Positions 43,990 to 53,076 of a stretch of 64,000 bases of DNA are shown piece by piece (the first letter of the stretch is position 1; each line of letters starts with the position of its first letter). Location of the stretch: positions 744,001 through 808,000 of the forward strand of contig NZ_CP141832.1 in NCBI RefSeq assembly GCF_043633585.1. Reading direction: 5' to 3'. Both the position numbers and the translations under genes were made by a program. The DNA comes from Lacrimispora sinapis. Its GTDB lineage: Bacteria; Bacillota; Clostridia; Lachnospirales; Lachnospiraceae. The notes beneath the pieces are model-generated. The model was not told the origin of the DNA and searched no databases. It worked only from the letters and a program-made list of their open reading frames with translations.

Positions 43990-45510
43990 ATGTACCAAAA
44001 TCCAATTTTGTATGCTGATTATTCGGATCCGGATGTGATCCGGGTGGGAGAAGACTATTATATGGTCGCTTCTTCCTTCACTTATTTACCGGGGGTACCG
44101 CTACTCCATTCCAGGGATCTGGTTCACTGGGAGATCATTAATTACTGCGTAAGCTCGCTCCCTTTTGAAAAGTATGACCGTCCTTCCCATGGTTCCGGCA
44201 CATGGGCACCTTCCATTCGTTATCATGAGGGGACCTTCTATGTGTTTGTTCCCCTTCCGGATGAAGGGATTTTTGTTGCCACAAGCAAAGATCCATACGG
44301 AGAATTCAAGCTTCATTGTCTGCAGGAAGCGGTGGGCTGGATTGATCCCTGTCCATTTTGGGATGAGGACGGAAAAGCGTACATGGTATTTGCCTATGCC
44401 AACAGCCGCAGCGGCATTAAGCATCGTCTGGATCTGGTGGAAATGGATGTGACGTGTACCAAACTTCTGGGGGACCCGGTCACTATTTTTGACGGGGAAC
44501 AATTAGGGCCGACCACAGAAGGGCCTAAGATGTATCAATATCAGGGGTATTATTACATTCTGATGCCGTCAGGCGGCGTGGCAGTGGGATGGCAGTCCGT
44601 TCTGCGTTCCAAATCCCTGAAAGGACCTTATGAGTACCGCATCATCATGCATCAGGGGAATACGGATATCAACGGGCCTCACCAGGGCGGCTGGGTCACC
44701 TCTGTAGATGGCAGACACTGGTTTGTCCATTTCCAGGATGTCCATGAGCTTGGAAGGATCATCCACCTTCAGCCCATGTGTTTTAACAACGGCTGGCCGT
44801 TTATCGGGACCGAGCAAAATGGAGACGGAATCGGAGAACCGGTCAGGGAGTGGCGGCTTCCGGCAGAAGGACAGCCGGAATATGAGATCGCTCAGTCGGA
44901 TGCATTTGAAGGAGATCGGCTGGGACTTCAGTGGCAATGGCAGGCCAATCCTCAGGAGTTTTTCTATTCCATGAAGGGGCATGCAGGACTTCGGCTGTTT
45001 TGTCTTTCCAATAAAACGAGAGAGAATTACCTGTGGTATGCACCGAATGCACTGACTCAGATCCCGCAGCACCGGGCATTTTCCGTCACCGCAAAGGTCA
45101 GGCTTCAGGGAAAAGAGCTGGGAGATATGGCTTCCATCGGTATGATCGGCCACCAGTATGCGTATCTTGGCATTCAGAAGACGGAAGAGGGCCATGCACT
45201 TACCCTCTATACGGGAGACGTGACTGTCAATACCTTTGAAGGAGAGGCAAATGAGACTCTCAACGTTTCCTGCCCTTATAAAGGTGATACGGTTTATTTG
45301 AAATTTGAAGTATTTGAAAACAAGACTTACCGGTTTGCATGGTCGGAGGATGGAATCCGTTATACTTCCATAGGCGGAGCCAATCCGCTTCGCAGAGCCA
45401 CCTGGACCGGAGCAAAGCTGTGTCTGTGGAGTGCAAACAAAAACAACTGGTTATCGGAAGGGTATGGGGAATATGAATTTATATACATCGAAGACAGAAG
45501 CAACTGCTAA
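43990..45510 (+). CDS. Glycoside hydrolase family 43 (beta-xylosidase/arabinofuranosidase type)
   Basis: A 506-aa intracellular enzyme (no signal peptide). The five-bladed propeller shows the catalytic base Asp in YSDPDVIRVGEDYYM, the pKa-modulating Asp in GWIDPCPFWDEDG, and the acid Glu in TTEGPKMY. A C-terminal beta-sandwich domain (~320-505) is present as in XynB-like xylosidases. It should release xylose or arabinose from imported oligosaccharides. It overlaps the next GH43 gene by 38 bp. Confidence 0.9.
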   Translation: MYQNPILYADYSDPDVIRVGEDYYMVASSFTYLPGVPLLHSRDLVHWEIINYCVSSLPFEKYDRPSHGSGTWAPSIRYHEGTFYVFVPLPDEGIFVATSKDPYGEFKLHCLQEAVGWIDPCPFWDEDGKAYMVFAYANSRSGIKHRLDLVEMDVTCTKLLGDPVTIFDGEQLGPTTEGPKMYQYQGYYYILMPSGGVAVGWQSVLRSKSLKGPYEYRIIMHQGNTDINGPHQGGWVTSVDGRHWFVHFQDVHELGRIIHLQPMCFNNGWPFIGTEQNGDGIGEPVREWRLPAEGQPEYEIAQSDAFEGDRLGLQWQWQANPQEFFYSMKGHAGLRLFCLSNKTRENYLWYAPNALTQIPQHRAFSVTAKVRLQGKELGDMASIGMIGHQYAYLGIQKTEEGHALTLYTGDVTVNTFEGEANETLNVSCPYKGDTVYLKFEVFENKTYRFAWSEDGIRYTSIGGANPLRRATWTGAKLCLWSANKNNWLSEGYGEYEFIYIEDRSNC

Positions 45511-47251
45511 GCGGGCCTTTGAGGCAGCCGGGAACGGGGATGAGGCATTGGTAAGGCATTTGATTGACCACTCCTTTCAGGTAGAGGATTGTGACGAGGA
45601 AGGGAACAGCCTCCTCCATTATGCGGTAAAAGGAAAGAATCAGGAACTGGTAGCATTTCTGGTGGAAAGATGCTCTCTTGACCCCACCTGGTCCAATCAA
45701 AATATGGTGACCCCTTATGATCTGGCAAAGGGGACTCCCATCGAAGCGTATTTTAAGACGGTCTGCGGGTTTGGATTGGAGGATTGTTACCGCAATCCTG
45801 TGCAGAGGGGGATGCATCCCGATCCCAGCATCGTCCGGGTGGGAGAAGATTATTATATGGTCAACTCCAGCTTTATTTATTTCCCCGGTATTCCCATTTC
45901 CCATTCCAGGGATCTGGTCCATTGGAACGTCATCGGGTATGCGGTGACAGACCCCAAATGGTCGGAAGAAAACCTGGGAAAGCTGGAGGGCGGAAGAGGC
46001 TTTTGGGCACCGGACATCAGTTACCATAACGGGCGGTTTTATATCTGTGCCACATTACGGCAGAATGATGATGCCCCTTATATTCAGACCCAGATGGTCA
46101 CCAGCTCTGAGTTTCCCCAGGGACCTTATGAGACTCCGGTGGTCCATAACGTACTTGGGATTGACCCATCCATATTTACCGATGATGACGGAAAACGGTA
46201 TATGCTGGTCAACCGGGGAGCCAGGATCATGGAGATTTCCGAAGATGGAAAAGAAATCCTCTCCGAGCCGTCGCTCATCTGGTATGGACATTCCGGCCAT
46301 GCTCCGGAAGGCCCTCATCTGCTTAAAAAGGATGGGTATTACTACTGCTTTCTTGCAGAAGGAGGAACCGGCAAGGGACACATGATCACGGTTGCACGAT
46401 CCAGGAATTTGTTTGGCCCCTACGAACCCTGTCCCTTTAATCCAATCCTGCATCAAAAGGATGAGATGGGAGTGATCCAGTGCTGCGGTCATGGAAAGCC
46501 GGTCCAGACGGCCGACGGCCGGTGGTTCGTGGTTTATCTTTGCTCCCGCTTGATTGACAGTAAGTGGGGGATGCTTGGGAGAGAGACCTGTCTTGATGAG
46601 ATCACATGGACTTTAGAGGGCTGGCCTGTGATCAATCAGGGAAAAGGACCTTCTTATATGGCACCGCTGCCATTTCCCCAAAAAACCGGGGCAATCACAG
46701 ACATCCCGAACCAGGAGGTCTGGCTGACCCCAAGGACCAGGGACGAGAAACGGATTTGGGAAGAGGAGGACGGAACCATCCTGATCCGTGGAGATAAAAA
46801 GGACTTATGTGAGAAAGACTGCAGAAGCCTTTTGGTGAAATGCCAGCCGGATTTTAAGTTTGACGTGGAATTTGTCATGGATCTGCCGGAGGAGGAAAAC
46901 GAAGAATTTACCTCAGATGCAGGGGTGACTCTTTACTACGATGAAAATACTTATATAAAATTCGGTGTGACAAAGGATGAGGTATTCTTAACGGAATACA
47001 TAGATAATGCCTATGTCAGAACAGAGAAAAAGCCCTATGCCTTTCACGGACCGGTGACCTTCCGGGTGGAGACCGACGGGCTGAAAAGAACCTTTTTATT
47101 CAATAACAGCTTCCTGTGGCAATGGACGGATGTGACTTCCATCTGTTCCGAGGGCCTTGTAAAAGGCAAACGCTTCACAGGCGCGATGTATGGAGTGTAC
47201 GTAAATGGCAGCAATCTTTTACGCTGGAGACAGCACAGTAAAATTCAATAA
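45473..47251 (+). CDS. Ankyrin-repeat / GH43 glycoside hydrolase fusion
   Basis: A 592-aa protein. Residues ~1-95 form two ankyrin-type repeats (AFEAAGNGDEALVRHLIDH, then GNSLLHYAVKGKNQELVAFL); ~105-400 is a GH43 propeller with the base Asp in HPDPSIVRVGEDYYM, LGIDPSIFTDDDG, and the acid Glu in APEGPHLLKK; ~430-592 is a beta-sandwich. No signal peptide. The ankyrin part may mediate protein contact with another enzyme of the locus. The ATG at 45473 is chosen because AAGGG lies 10 nt before it; in-frame starts at 45431 and 45464 exist. It overlaps both neighbours, so the three genes are translated as a unit. Confidence 0.85.
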   Translation: MNLYTSKTEATAKRAFEAAGNGDEALVRHLIDHSFQVEDCDEEGNSLLHYAVKGKNQELVAFLVERCSLDPTWSNQNMVTPYDLAKGTPIEAYFKTVCGFGLEDCYRNPVQRGMHPDPSIVRVGEDYYMVNSSFIYFPGIPISHSRDLVHWNVIGYAVTDPKWSEENLGKLEGGRGFWAPDISYHNGRFYICATLRQNDDAPYIQTQMVTSSEFPQGPYETPVVHNVLGIDPSIFTDDDGKRYMLVNRGARIMEISEDGKEILSEPSLIWYGHSGHAPEGPHLLKKDGYYYCFLAEGGTGKGHMITVARSRNLFGPYEPCPFNPILHQKDEMGVIQCCGHGKPVQTADGRWFVVYLCSRLIDSKWGMLGRETCLDEITWTLEGWPVINQGKGPSYMAPLPFPQKTGAITDIPNQEVWLTPRTRDEKRIWEEEDGTILIRGDKKDLCEKDCRSLLVKCQPDFKFDVEFVMDLPEEENEEFTSDAGVTLYYDENTYIKFGVTKDEVFLTEYIDNAYVRTEKKPYAFHGPVTFRVETDGLKRTFLFNNSFLWQWTDVTSICSEGLVKGKRFTGAMYGVYVNGSNLLRWRQHSKIQ

Positions 47252-47885
47252 AATTTCCACTTACCCGCAGACCGGAATCTCTCAGGGCTTGCTCTGGTAT
47301 TTAAAGGATTCGGTAGAAATGAAAAGTTTTGCACAAAATGGGCGCAGTACCAAATCCTTTTTGGAGGAAGGACTCCTTGCCCGGATCGAAAAGGAGCTGA
47401 AAAAGGGAGATTTTCTCTTTATCCAGTTCGGTCATAACGATGAAAAGCCAGACCCCCAGCGTCATACGGACCCGGATACCACATTTCCGGAAAATCTGAT
47501 GATTTTTATTGAGACAGCCAGAGCCAAAGGGGCATACCCGGTGCTGATTACGCCCATAGCGAGGCGGCATTTCAATGACCAGGGAGAATTTCTTCCGGGA
47601 AGCCACGGAGCGTATCCGGAAGCAATGAAACGGACCGGAGAACGTGCCGGTGTTCCTGTCATTGATTTAACGTCTGTGACCGAGAAATATCTTTCCGCGG
47701 TAGGTGATCTGGCATCAAAAGCCTATTTCATGTGGCCCAAAGACGATACTCATTTAAAACCGGAAGGAGCGGTCCTTATGGCAGGCTTTCTCTGCCAGGG
47801 TCTGAAAAAACTTGGTGCCCCCTATTCCGATCTTTTGGATGATGGAATCCTGATAAAAGAAAATGAAGGCCTTGATGTATCGTAA
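47205..47885 (+). CDS. SGNH/GDSL esterase, rhamnogalacturonan acetylesterase-like (CE12)
   Basis: A 226-aa esterase. Block I AGDSTV (Ser nucleophile), block III FGHNDEK and block V DDTHLKPEG (Asp/His) are all intact, the CE12 pattern. No signal peptide, so it deacetylates imported pectin- or xylan-derived oligosaccharides in the cytoplasm. Its ATG lies inside the 3' end of the upstream GH43 gene (47-bp overlap). Together with the hydrolases it fits breakdown of acetylated plant polysaccharides. Confidence 0.88.
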   Translation: MAAIFYAGDSTVKFNKISTYPQTGISQGLLWYLKDSVEMKSFAQNGRSTKSFLEEGLLARIEKELKKGDFLFIQFGHNDEKPDPQRHTDPDTTFPENLMIFIETARAKGAYPVLITPIARRHFNDQGEFLPGSHGAYPEAMKRTGERAGVPVIDLTSVTEKYLSAVGDLASKAYFMWPKDDTHLKPEGAVLMAGFLCQGLKKLGAPYSDLLDDGILIKENEGLDVS

Positions 47886-47895
47886 GGAGTGAGTC

Positions 47896-49683
47896 ATGGA
47901 CAAATATGAAGAAATTGAGCGCAGCTTTGTAAACTGCTATAAGAAGTACGGAAATCGTCCGGTCATGGTCCTTTTGGGCTTTTATAAGGGGCAGTACCAC
48001 AAATTTTTGATTTCTACCTTCTTTTTTATTGTAAAACATGCACCCAGCTTATTTTCCGCCCTGTTGATTGCCAATGTGATCAATGGGGCTTTAGAGGGCG
48101 GCGAGACAGGAAAACAGACCATATTTATTAATGTATCCATATGGCTGGGTCTTCTGGTGATCCATCTGCCGGCCAACTGGCTCCATAATAAATACAAAAG
48201 CAGGGTGATCCGTAAAACAGAGGCGGGTCTCAGGGGAGCGCTGGTGCGAAAGCTTCAGGAGCTTTCCATTCCCTATCACACGGAAGCCCAGTCGGGCCGT
48301 CTGCAGTCAAAAATCATCAGAGATGTGGAGGCAGTGGAGACGCTATCCTCCCAGCTCTTTGTCAATGCCATGAACATTCTGATGAATCTGGTCATCACCC
48401 TTTCCATTACTGCGGTGAAGAACCGGACTGTGCTTTTGTTCTTTCTTCTGGTGGCACCGGTAACCTCCATCATTGTGGTGGCCTTCCGCAAAAAAATCCA
48501 CCGGGAGAATCGGGCGTTTCGTCAGGAAATGGAAGAAACAAGCGCCAAGGTCATGGAAATGGTGGAATTGGTTCCGGTGGCGAGAGCCCATGCTCTGGAA
48601 CAGATTGAAGTAGAGAAAATCAAGGAACAGCTGGAGGAAACCGCGGATAAGGGATACCGGCTGGACATGATCCAGTCACACTTTGGTGCGGTCAGCTGGT
48701 GCATTTTCCAGGTTTTCCAGGTGCTTTGTCTGGGATTTTCCGGCATCATGGCATTGCATGGGCTGATAAAAATTGGTGATGTGACCTTTTACCAGTCCAG
48801 CTTTACCACTGTGGTAAATCAGTTTTCCGCTTTAATCAACCTTCTTCCGATTCTCACCAAGGGCCTGGAATCCGTTTCTTCCATAGGAGAGGTTCTCGTA
48901 TCAGATGACGTGGAACACAACGAAGGAAAGACGGAGATGAAGGAATTGATGGGCAGTTATTCTTTCCGCAATGTCCAGTTTTCCTATAAAGGCTCCGATG
49001 AACCGGTTCTTGATGGGTTTGATTTAGAAGTAAAGGCCGGTGAGACCATTGCTCTGGTGGGGGAATCCGGCTCTGGAAAGACCACGGTCCTAAACATGAT
49101 CATTGGCTTTATCACTCCGTCAGACGGCAGACTGTTCATTGACGGCATGGATGTGAGCGGCATTAATTTAAGAAGCTACCGGCGGTTTATTTCCGTAGTT
49201 CCCCAGACACCGGTTCTGTTTACCGGAACAGTCAGGGAAAATATCGTTTACGGAATGGAACATGTATCAGAAGAAGAACTGTCCCATGCGGTGGAAGCAG
49301 CAAACTTAAAATCCGTCATAGCCCGGCTTCCCAAAGGCCTGGATACCATGATTGGTGAACACGGGGCCAATCTAAGCGGCGGCCAGCGGCAGAGAATTTC
49401 CATTGCAAGGGCCATTATCAGGAACCCGCGGGTCATCATTCTTGATGAGGCCACCTCGGCCCTTGATACGATTTCAGAAAAAGAAATTCAGGATGCCCTG
49501 GAACGTCTGATCAAAGGAAGAACGACCTTTATCGTGGCCCACCGGCTTTCGACTGTCCGGGGAGCGGACCGGATTGTGGTTTTAGATAAGGGAAAGATCC
49601 GGGAGGAGGGGAGTTATCACCAGCTCATGGATTTAAAAGGGGAATTCTATGAAATGGAACGGCTGCAGATGGCTTTGAGATAG
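47896..49683 (+). CDS. ABC exporter, fused permease and ATPase
   Basis: A 595-aa half-transporter: six-helix membrane domain (~35-320) and nucleotide-binding domain with Walker A GESGSGKTT, signature LSGGQRQRIS, Walker B VIILDEATSALD and the H-loop VAHRLST. It acts as a dimer. It follows the esterase gene by 10 bp, so it is in the carbohydrate operon, which is unusual for an exporter; sugar-acid, lipid or drug efflux are all possible. Substrate unknown. Confidence 0.88.
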   Translation: MDKYEEIERSFVNCYKKYGNRPVMVLLGFYKGQYHKFLISTFFFIVKHAPSLFSALLIANVINGALEGGETGKQTIFINVSIWLGLLVIHLPANWLHNKYKSRVIRKTEAGLRGALVRKLQELSIPYHTEAQSGRLQSKIIRDVEAVETLSSQLFVNAMNILMNLVITLSITAVKNRTVLLFFLLVAPVTSIIVVAFRKKIHRENRAFRQEMEETSAKVMEMVELVPVARAHALEQIEVEKIKEQLEETADKGYRLDMIQSHFGAVSWCIFQVFQVLCLGFSGIMALHGLIKIGDVTFYQSSFTTVVNQFSALINLLPILTKGLESVSSIGEVLVSDDVEHNEGKTEMKELMGSYSFRNVQFSYKGSDEPVLDGFDLEVKAGETIALVGESGSGKTTVLNMIIGFITPSDGRLFIDGMDVSGINLRSYRRFISVVPQTPVLFTGTVRENIVYGMEHVSEEELSHAVEAANLKSVIARLPKGLDTMIGEHGANLSGGQRQRISIARAIIRNPRVIILDEATSALDTISEKEIQDALERLIKGRTTFIVAHRLSTVRGADRIVVLDKGKIREEGSYHQLMDLKGEFYEMERLQMALR

Positions 49684-49710
49684 GACGTATGGGCATGATG
49701 GAAAAAAGAA

Positions 49711-49740
49711 TTGTTAAAAGGCACAAATTTAGGATATAAT
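49711..49740 (+). promoter_or_regulatory. Predicted promoter of ywbE
   Basis: TTGTTA (49711-49716), 18-bp spacer, TATAAT (49735-49740), 23 bp before the ywbE ATG. Confidence 0.65.
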
Positions 49741-49763
49741 TGAAGTAAAAACAGGGAGTGACT

Positions 49764-49955
49764 ATGAACGGACAAAATAGAAATGATATAAAAATCGGTG
49801 CAGCAGTAAAAATTGTTTTAAAAGAGGACCAAAGAACCGGAAAATTAACGGAGGGAGTGGTCGGGAAAATCCTTACAAACAGCAGCTTTCATCCTCACGG
49901 CATCAAAGTAATGCTGACCGATGGACAAGTAGGGAGAGTTCAGGAAATCTTATGA
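49764..49955 (+). CDS. ywbE: YwbE family protein
   Basis: A 63-aa protein with the full YwbE pattern: IKIGAAVKIVLKEDQRTGKL, EGVVGKILTNSSFHPHGIKV and GQVGRVQEIL. The family is a small KOW-like beta-barrel of unknown function, widespread in Firmicutes. The ATG at 49764 follows GGGAG; an earlier GTG two codons upstream is possible. Monocistronic. Confidence 0.88.
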   Translation: MNGQNRNDIKIGAAVKIVLKEDQRTGKLTEGVVGKILTNSSFHPHGIKVMLTDGQVGRVQEIL

Positions 49956-50056
49956 TTTCAGGCACTTAATAAAAATTGGTGGAATACCACAATGCTATCC
50001 GGTTCTCTATGGAAACTTCCTAACGGAGTATTTCGGAGAATTTAAAGAAAAAGGAG

Positions 50057-50085
50057 TTTACATATATATAAAACCAGTGTATAAT
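50057..50085 (+). promoter_or_regulatory. Promoter upstream of the PBP genes
   Basis: TTTACA (50057-50062), 17-bp spacer, TATAAT (50080-50085). Start of transcription is expected near 50092. Confidence 0.75.
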
Positions 50086-50091
50086 CATATC

Positions 50092-50103
50092 TTACACACG
50101 TAG
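50092..50103. promoter_or_regulatory. BlaI-like operator at the PBP transcription start
   Basis: TTACACACGTAG resembles the BlaI/MecI site TTACAnnTGTAA with two mismatches. It begins 6 bp after the -10 box, almost the same geometry as the blaI operator (7 bp). Confidence 0.5.
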
Positions 50104-50116
50104 TATTTCGACATTG

Positions 50117-50157
50117 AAAAACAGGGGGGAATTATCAGCAGGTAATCCCTGTTTTTT
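50117..50157 (+). terminator. Intrinsic terminator inside the PBP leader
   Basis: AAAAACAGGG (50117-50126) pairs with CCCTGTTTTTT (50147-50157), with an inner GGAATTA/TAAT stem. It lies between the promoter and the PBP gene, so it is an attenuator or the end of a ~65-nt RNA. Confidence 0.75.
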
Positions 50158-50169
50158 ATCAGCTAAATA

Positions 50170-50181
50170 TTACAAACGTAA
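50170..50181. promoter_or_regulatory. Second BlaI-like operator before the PBP gene
   Basis: TTACAAACGTAA differs from TTACAnnTGTAA at one position. It lies 19 bp before the GTG start, next to the ribosome binding site. Confidence 0.5.
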
Positions 50182-50199
50182 GATTAAAGGAGAACCACG

Positions 50200-53064
50200 G
50201 TGCGCAATCATAGATCATTTAAAAATAAAAACTTTCGGGAAAATCCGATTCTGGAGCGAATTCCAAGATTGGCTGTTTTAGGCCTGTTCTTTGGATTCCT
50301 TTTTGTTGTACTCATATTTCGGCTTTACCACCTTCAGATCATGGAAGGAGCCACCAATCAGGAAGCATTTATGAGTTCTATTGTAAAAACCCAGAGGATT
50401 TCCGGCAGCAGGGGAAATATTTATGACCGGAATGGGAAGTTACTGGCTTCCAACCGATTGTCCTACGATATTACACTGGAAGATTCCATGAATTATAAAA
50501 CCAAAAAGGAACGGCAGCGGACTTTAAATGGAATCGCTTACCGCCTGATCCAGATGGTTCATGACGAGAATAAATTAAATAAGACGATTCCGATTGCCGT
50601 CAATGAACAGGGGACCTATGAATTTACTGCAGAAGGGTGGAAACTCAACCGTTTCATTGCCGATTTTTACGGAAAAGCCGATGTTTCATCGCTGACAGAA
50701 GAAGAAAAGTCAGAGACGGCAGAGGACCTGATGAAAAAAATGGCTGGTGACAAAAAATTCATGATCGATCAGACCTATACGCAGAAGGAACAGGAGCAGT
50801 ATGGACTTCCGCCTTCCCTTACTTCAAAGGAAATTTTACAGATTGCCAATATCCGTTATGGACTTTCCTTAAATTCCTACCGCAAATACTTACCCTATCT
50901 GGTGGCCTCCGATGTATCCGACGAGACGATGGCAGCAGTGCTTGAAAACAAATCCTCACTGCCCGGTGCGGATGTCCAGGAGAGCAGCATCAGAACCTAT
51001 GAGGGAGGAGAAAGTTTATCTTCTATATTAGGGTATACCGGCGGCATATCCGCAGAAGAACTGGAGACTGCCAACCAGGGAGAAGCCATATATACCAACC
51101 AGTCCGTCATCGGAAAAAGCGGCATAGAAAAATCCATGGAAAACTGGCTGAGAGGAGAAGACGGGACGGAACAGTTCTACACCGATGTAGTGGGGAACCG
51201 GAAAACAGAACCGGTCATTACAAAGGCTCCCCAGACAGGAAAGGACGTTTACTTAACCATTGATAAGGACTTGCAGGATGCGGTCTATCAGATGCTGGAA
51301 CAGCAGATCGCCGGAATCCTTCTTTCCAATATGGAGGACATTAAAAAATCAGAGATGCCAAAGGCGGAAACAGCTGCCCAGATCCGTATTTCCTCCGATG
51401 AGGTCTATTTTGCCCTTCTGAAAAATCATGTGATTGATACGGAGAGATTAAAGGATGATAAGGCCTCCGATTTAGAAAAATCGGTTTACGGAAGTTTTTC
51501 CGGTAAGAAAGAGCGTGTCTTTTCCCAGCTGACGGCTTCTTTTGAAGCTGCAGGCCCTGCTTATGACAATTTAAGCAGTGAGATGAAAGGATATTTGGAT
51601 TATTTGGTGAGTGAAGCAAAAAAAAGCAAGCTGATCACCTCAAAAGCAGGCAGTCCGGACTGGAAGAATAAAAGTCTCAGGCAATACTTAACAGACTGCA
51701 TTGCAAACGGCATGGTGGATTTAAGCCAGATTAAAATCAGTGAAACCTATGTGGCCATTGAAGAGGAAGAACGTCTGGTAGAAGAAAAGCTTTTGGCAGA
51801 TTTAAGAGATAGCCAGGATTTTGATTTAAAGATTTATGAGGCAATGATCGGCGAAGGCTCCTTAACGGGAGAGACCATTGAAAATCTTCTCTACGAACAG
51901 GGAATCTTATCGAATGACGATCCGGACCGTGCCCTATTGCAAAGCGGACAGCTGAGTGCCTGGGCGTTTATGCAGAAAAAGATCAGGAATCTGGAGATCA
52001 CTCCGGCCCAGCTTGCGTTAAATCCATGCTCCGGGTCTGCAGTTATCGTCAATCCCCAGGACGGGGAAGTACTGGCGTGTGTAAGCTATCCGGGATATGA
52101 TAATAACCGGCTGGCCAATCAGATGGATGCAGATTATTACAACCGTCTGTCCAATGATTTGTCCCTTCCTTTATTTAACCGGGCCACCAGCCAGCTGACC
52201 GCTCCCGGTTCCACCTTTAAGCCGGTCACGGTCATTGCAGGGCTGAATGAGGGCGTCATACAGCCGGACACCAGTATCGTATGTACCGGTACCTTTGATA
52301 AAGTGGAACCGGCTCTGCGGTGCTGGAAGAGAACGGGCCACGGTCTGATTACCTCACCTGCGGATGCCCTTAAAAATTCCTGTAACGTGTATTTGTCTGA
52401 GATTACTTACCGCATGGGAACACAGGCAGATGGAACCTTTTCCGAAGGAATGGGACTGAATAAGCTTCAGAAATATGCGGATTTGCTGGATCTTAATAAA
52501 AAGACGGGGATTGAAATCGGTGAGGCACAACCGCATGTAACGGATCAGTTTGCCATTCCTTCCTCCATCGGCCAGGGAACCCATAACTATTCCACCACCC
52601 AGCTGGCAAGATATACGTCTACACTGGCAAACCACGGAAAAAGCTATGATTTGTCTCTGATCAGCAAGATTACAGATTCTGACGGAAAGGTGTTAAAATC
52701 CTTTGAGCCTGTGTTAGAAAGCACCGCAGAACTTCCGGAATATATCTGGGCGGAAGTGGCAAAGGGGATGAATGAGCTGGTCACTTCAAATGCTACATTA
52801 AAAGATTTAAAAATCAGTGCGGCAGGAAAAACCGGAACGGCAGAGGAAGCAAAGAACAAGCCCAATCACGGACTTTTTATCGGATATGCACCTCTGGAAG
52901 ATCCAAAGATCGCAGTTACGGTGCGGATCGCCAACGGCTACAGTTCCGGAAATGTGGTAGGTGTCGGAAAAAGTATTTTTGAGTACTATTTCCAGCTGAA
53001 GGAACCGGAGGCAATTTTAACAAAGACCGCTTCCAATGTAAAAAATAATCTGAGGACCGATTAA
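50200..53064 (+). CDS. Class B penicillin-binding protein (PBP2-type transpeptidase) with a large insert
   Basis: A 954-aa membrane-anchored transpeptidase for peptidoglycan cross-linking. TM ~25-48, dimerisation domain to ~320, and transpeptidase motifs SxxK (STFK, ~671), SxN (SCN, ~727) and KTG (KTGTAEE, ~876). The stretch from ~350 to ~600 is a charged, helical insert absent from the usual 600-700-aa PBP2, a clostridial feature. GTG start after AAAGGAG. It is 12 bp before the second PBP, and operator-like sites upstream suggest BlaI control. Confidence 0.92.
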   Translation: MRNHRSFKNKNFRENPILERIPRLAVLGLFFGFLFVVLIFRLYHLQIMEGATNQEAFMSSIVKTQRISGSRGNIYDRNGKLLASNRLSYDITLEDSMNYKTKKERQRTLNGIAYRLIQMVHDENKLNKTIPIAVNEQGTYEFTAEGWKLNRFIADFYGKADVSSLTEEEKSETAEDLMKKMAGDKKFMIDQTYTQKEQEQYGLPPSLTSKEILQIANIRYGLSLNSYRKYLPYLVASDVSDETMAAVLENKSSLPGADVQESSIRTYEGGESLSSILGYTGGISAEELETANQGEAIYTNQSVIGKSGIEKSMENWLRGEDGTEQFYTDVVGNRKTEPVITKAPQTGKDVYLTIDKDLQDAVYQMLEQQIAGILLSNMEDIKKSEMPKAETAAQIRISSDEVYFALLKNHVIDTERLKDDKASDLEKSVYGSFSGKKERVFSQLTASFEAAGPAYDNLSSEMKGYLDYLVSEAKKSKLITSKAGSPDWKNKSLRQYLTDCIANGMVDLSQIKISETYVAIEEEERLVEEKLLADLRDSQDFDLKIYEAMIGEGSLTGETIENLLYEQGILSNDDPDRALLQSGQLSAWAFMQKKIRNLEITPAQLALNPCSGSAVIVNPQDGEVLACVSYPGYDNNRLANQMDADYYNRLSNDLSLPLFNRATSQLTAPGSTFKPVTVIAGLNEGVIQPDTSIVCTGTFDKVEPALRCWKRTGHGLITSPADALKNSCNVYLSEITYRMGTQADGTFSEGMGLNKLQKYADLLDLNKKTGIEIGEAQPHVTDQFAIPSSIGQGTHNYSTTQLARYTSTLANHGKSYDLSLISKITDSDGKVLKSFEPVLESTAELPEYIWAEVAKGMNELVTSNATLKDLKISAAGKTGTAEEAKNKPNHGLFIGYAPLEDPKIAVTVRIANGYSSGNVVGVGKSIFEYYFQLKEPEAILTKTASNVKNNLRTD

Positions 53065-53076
53065 CAGGAGGAAACC

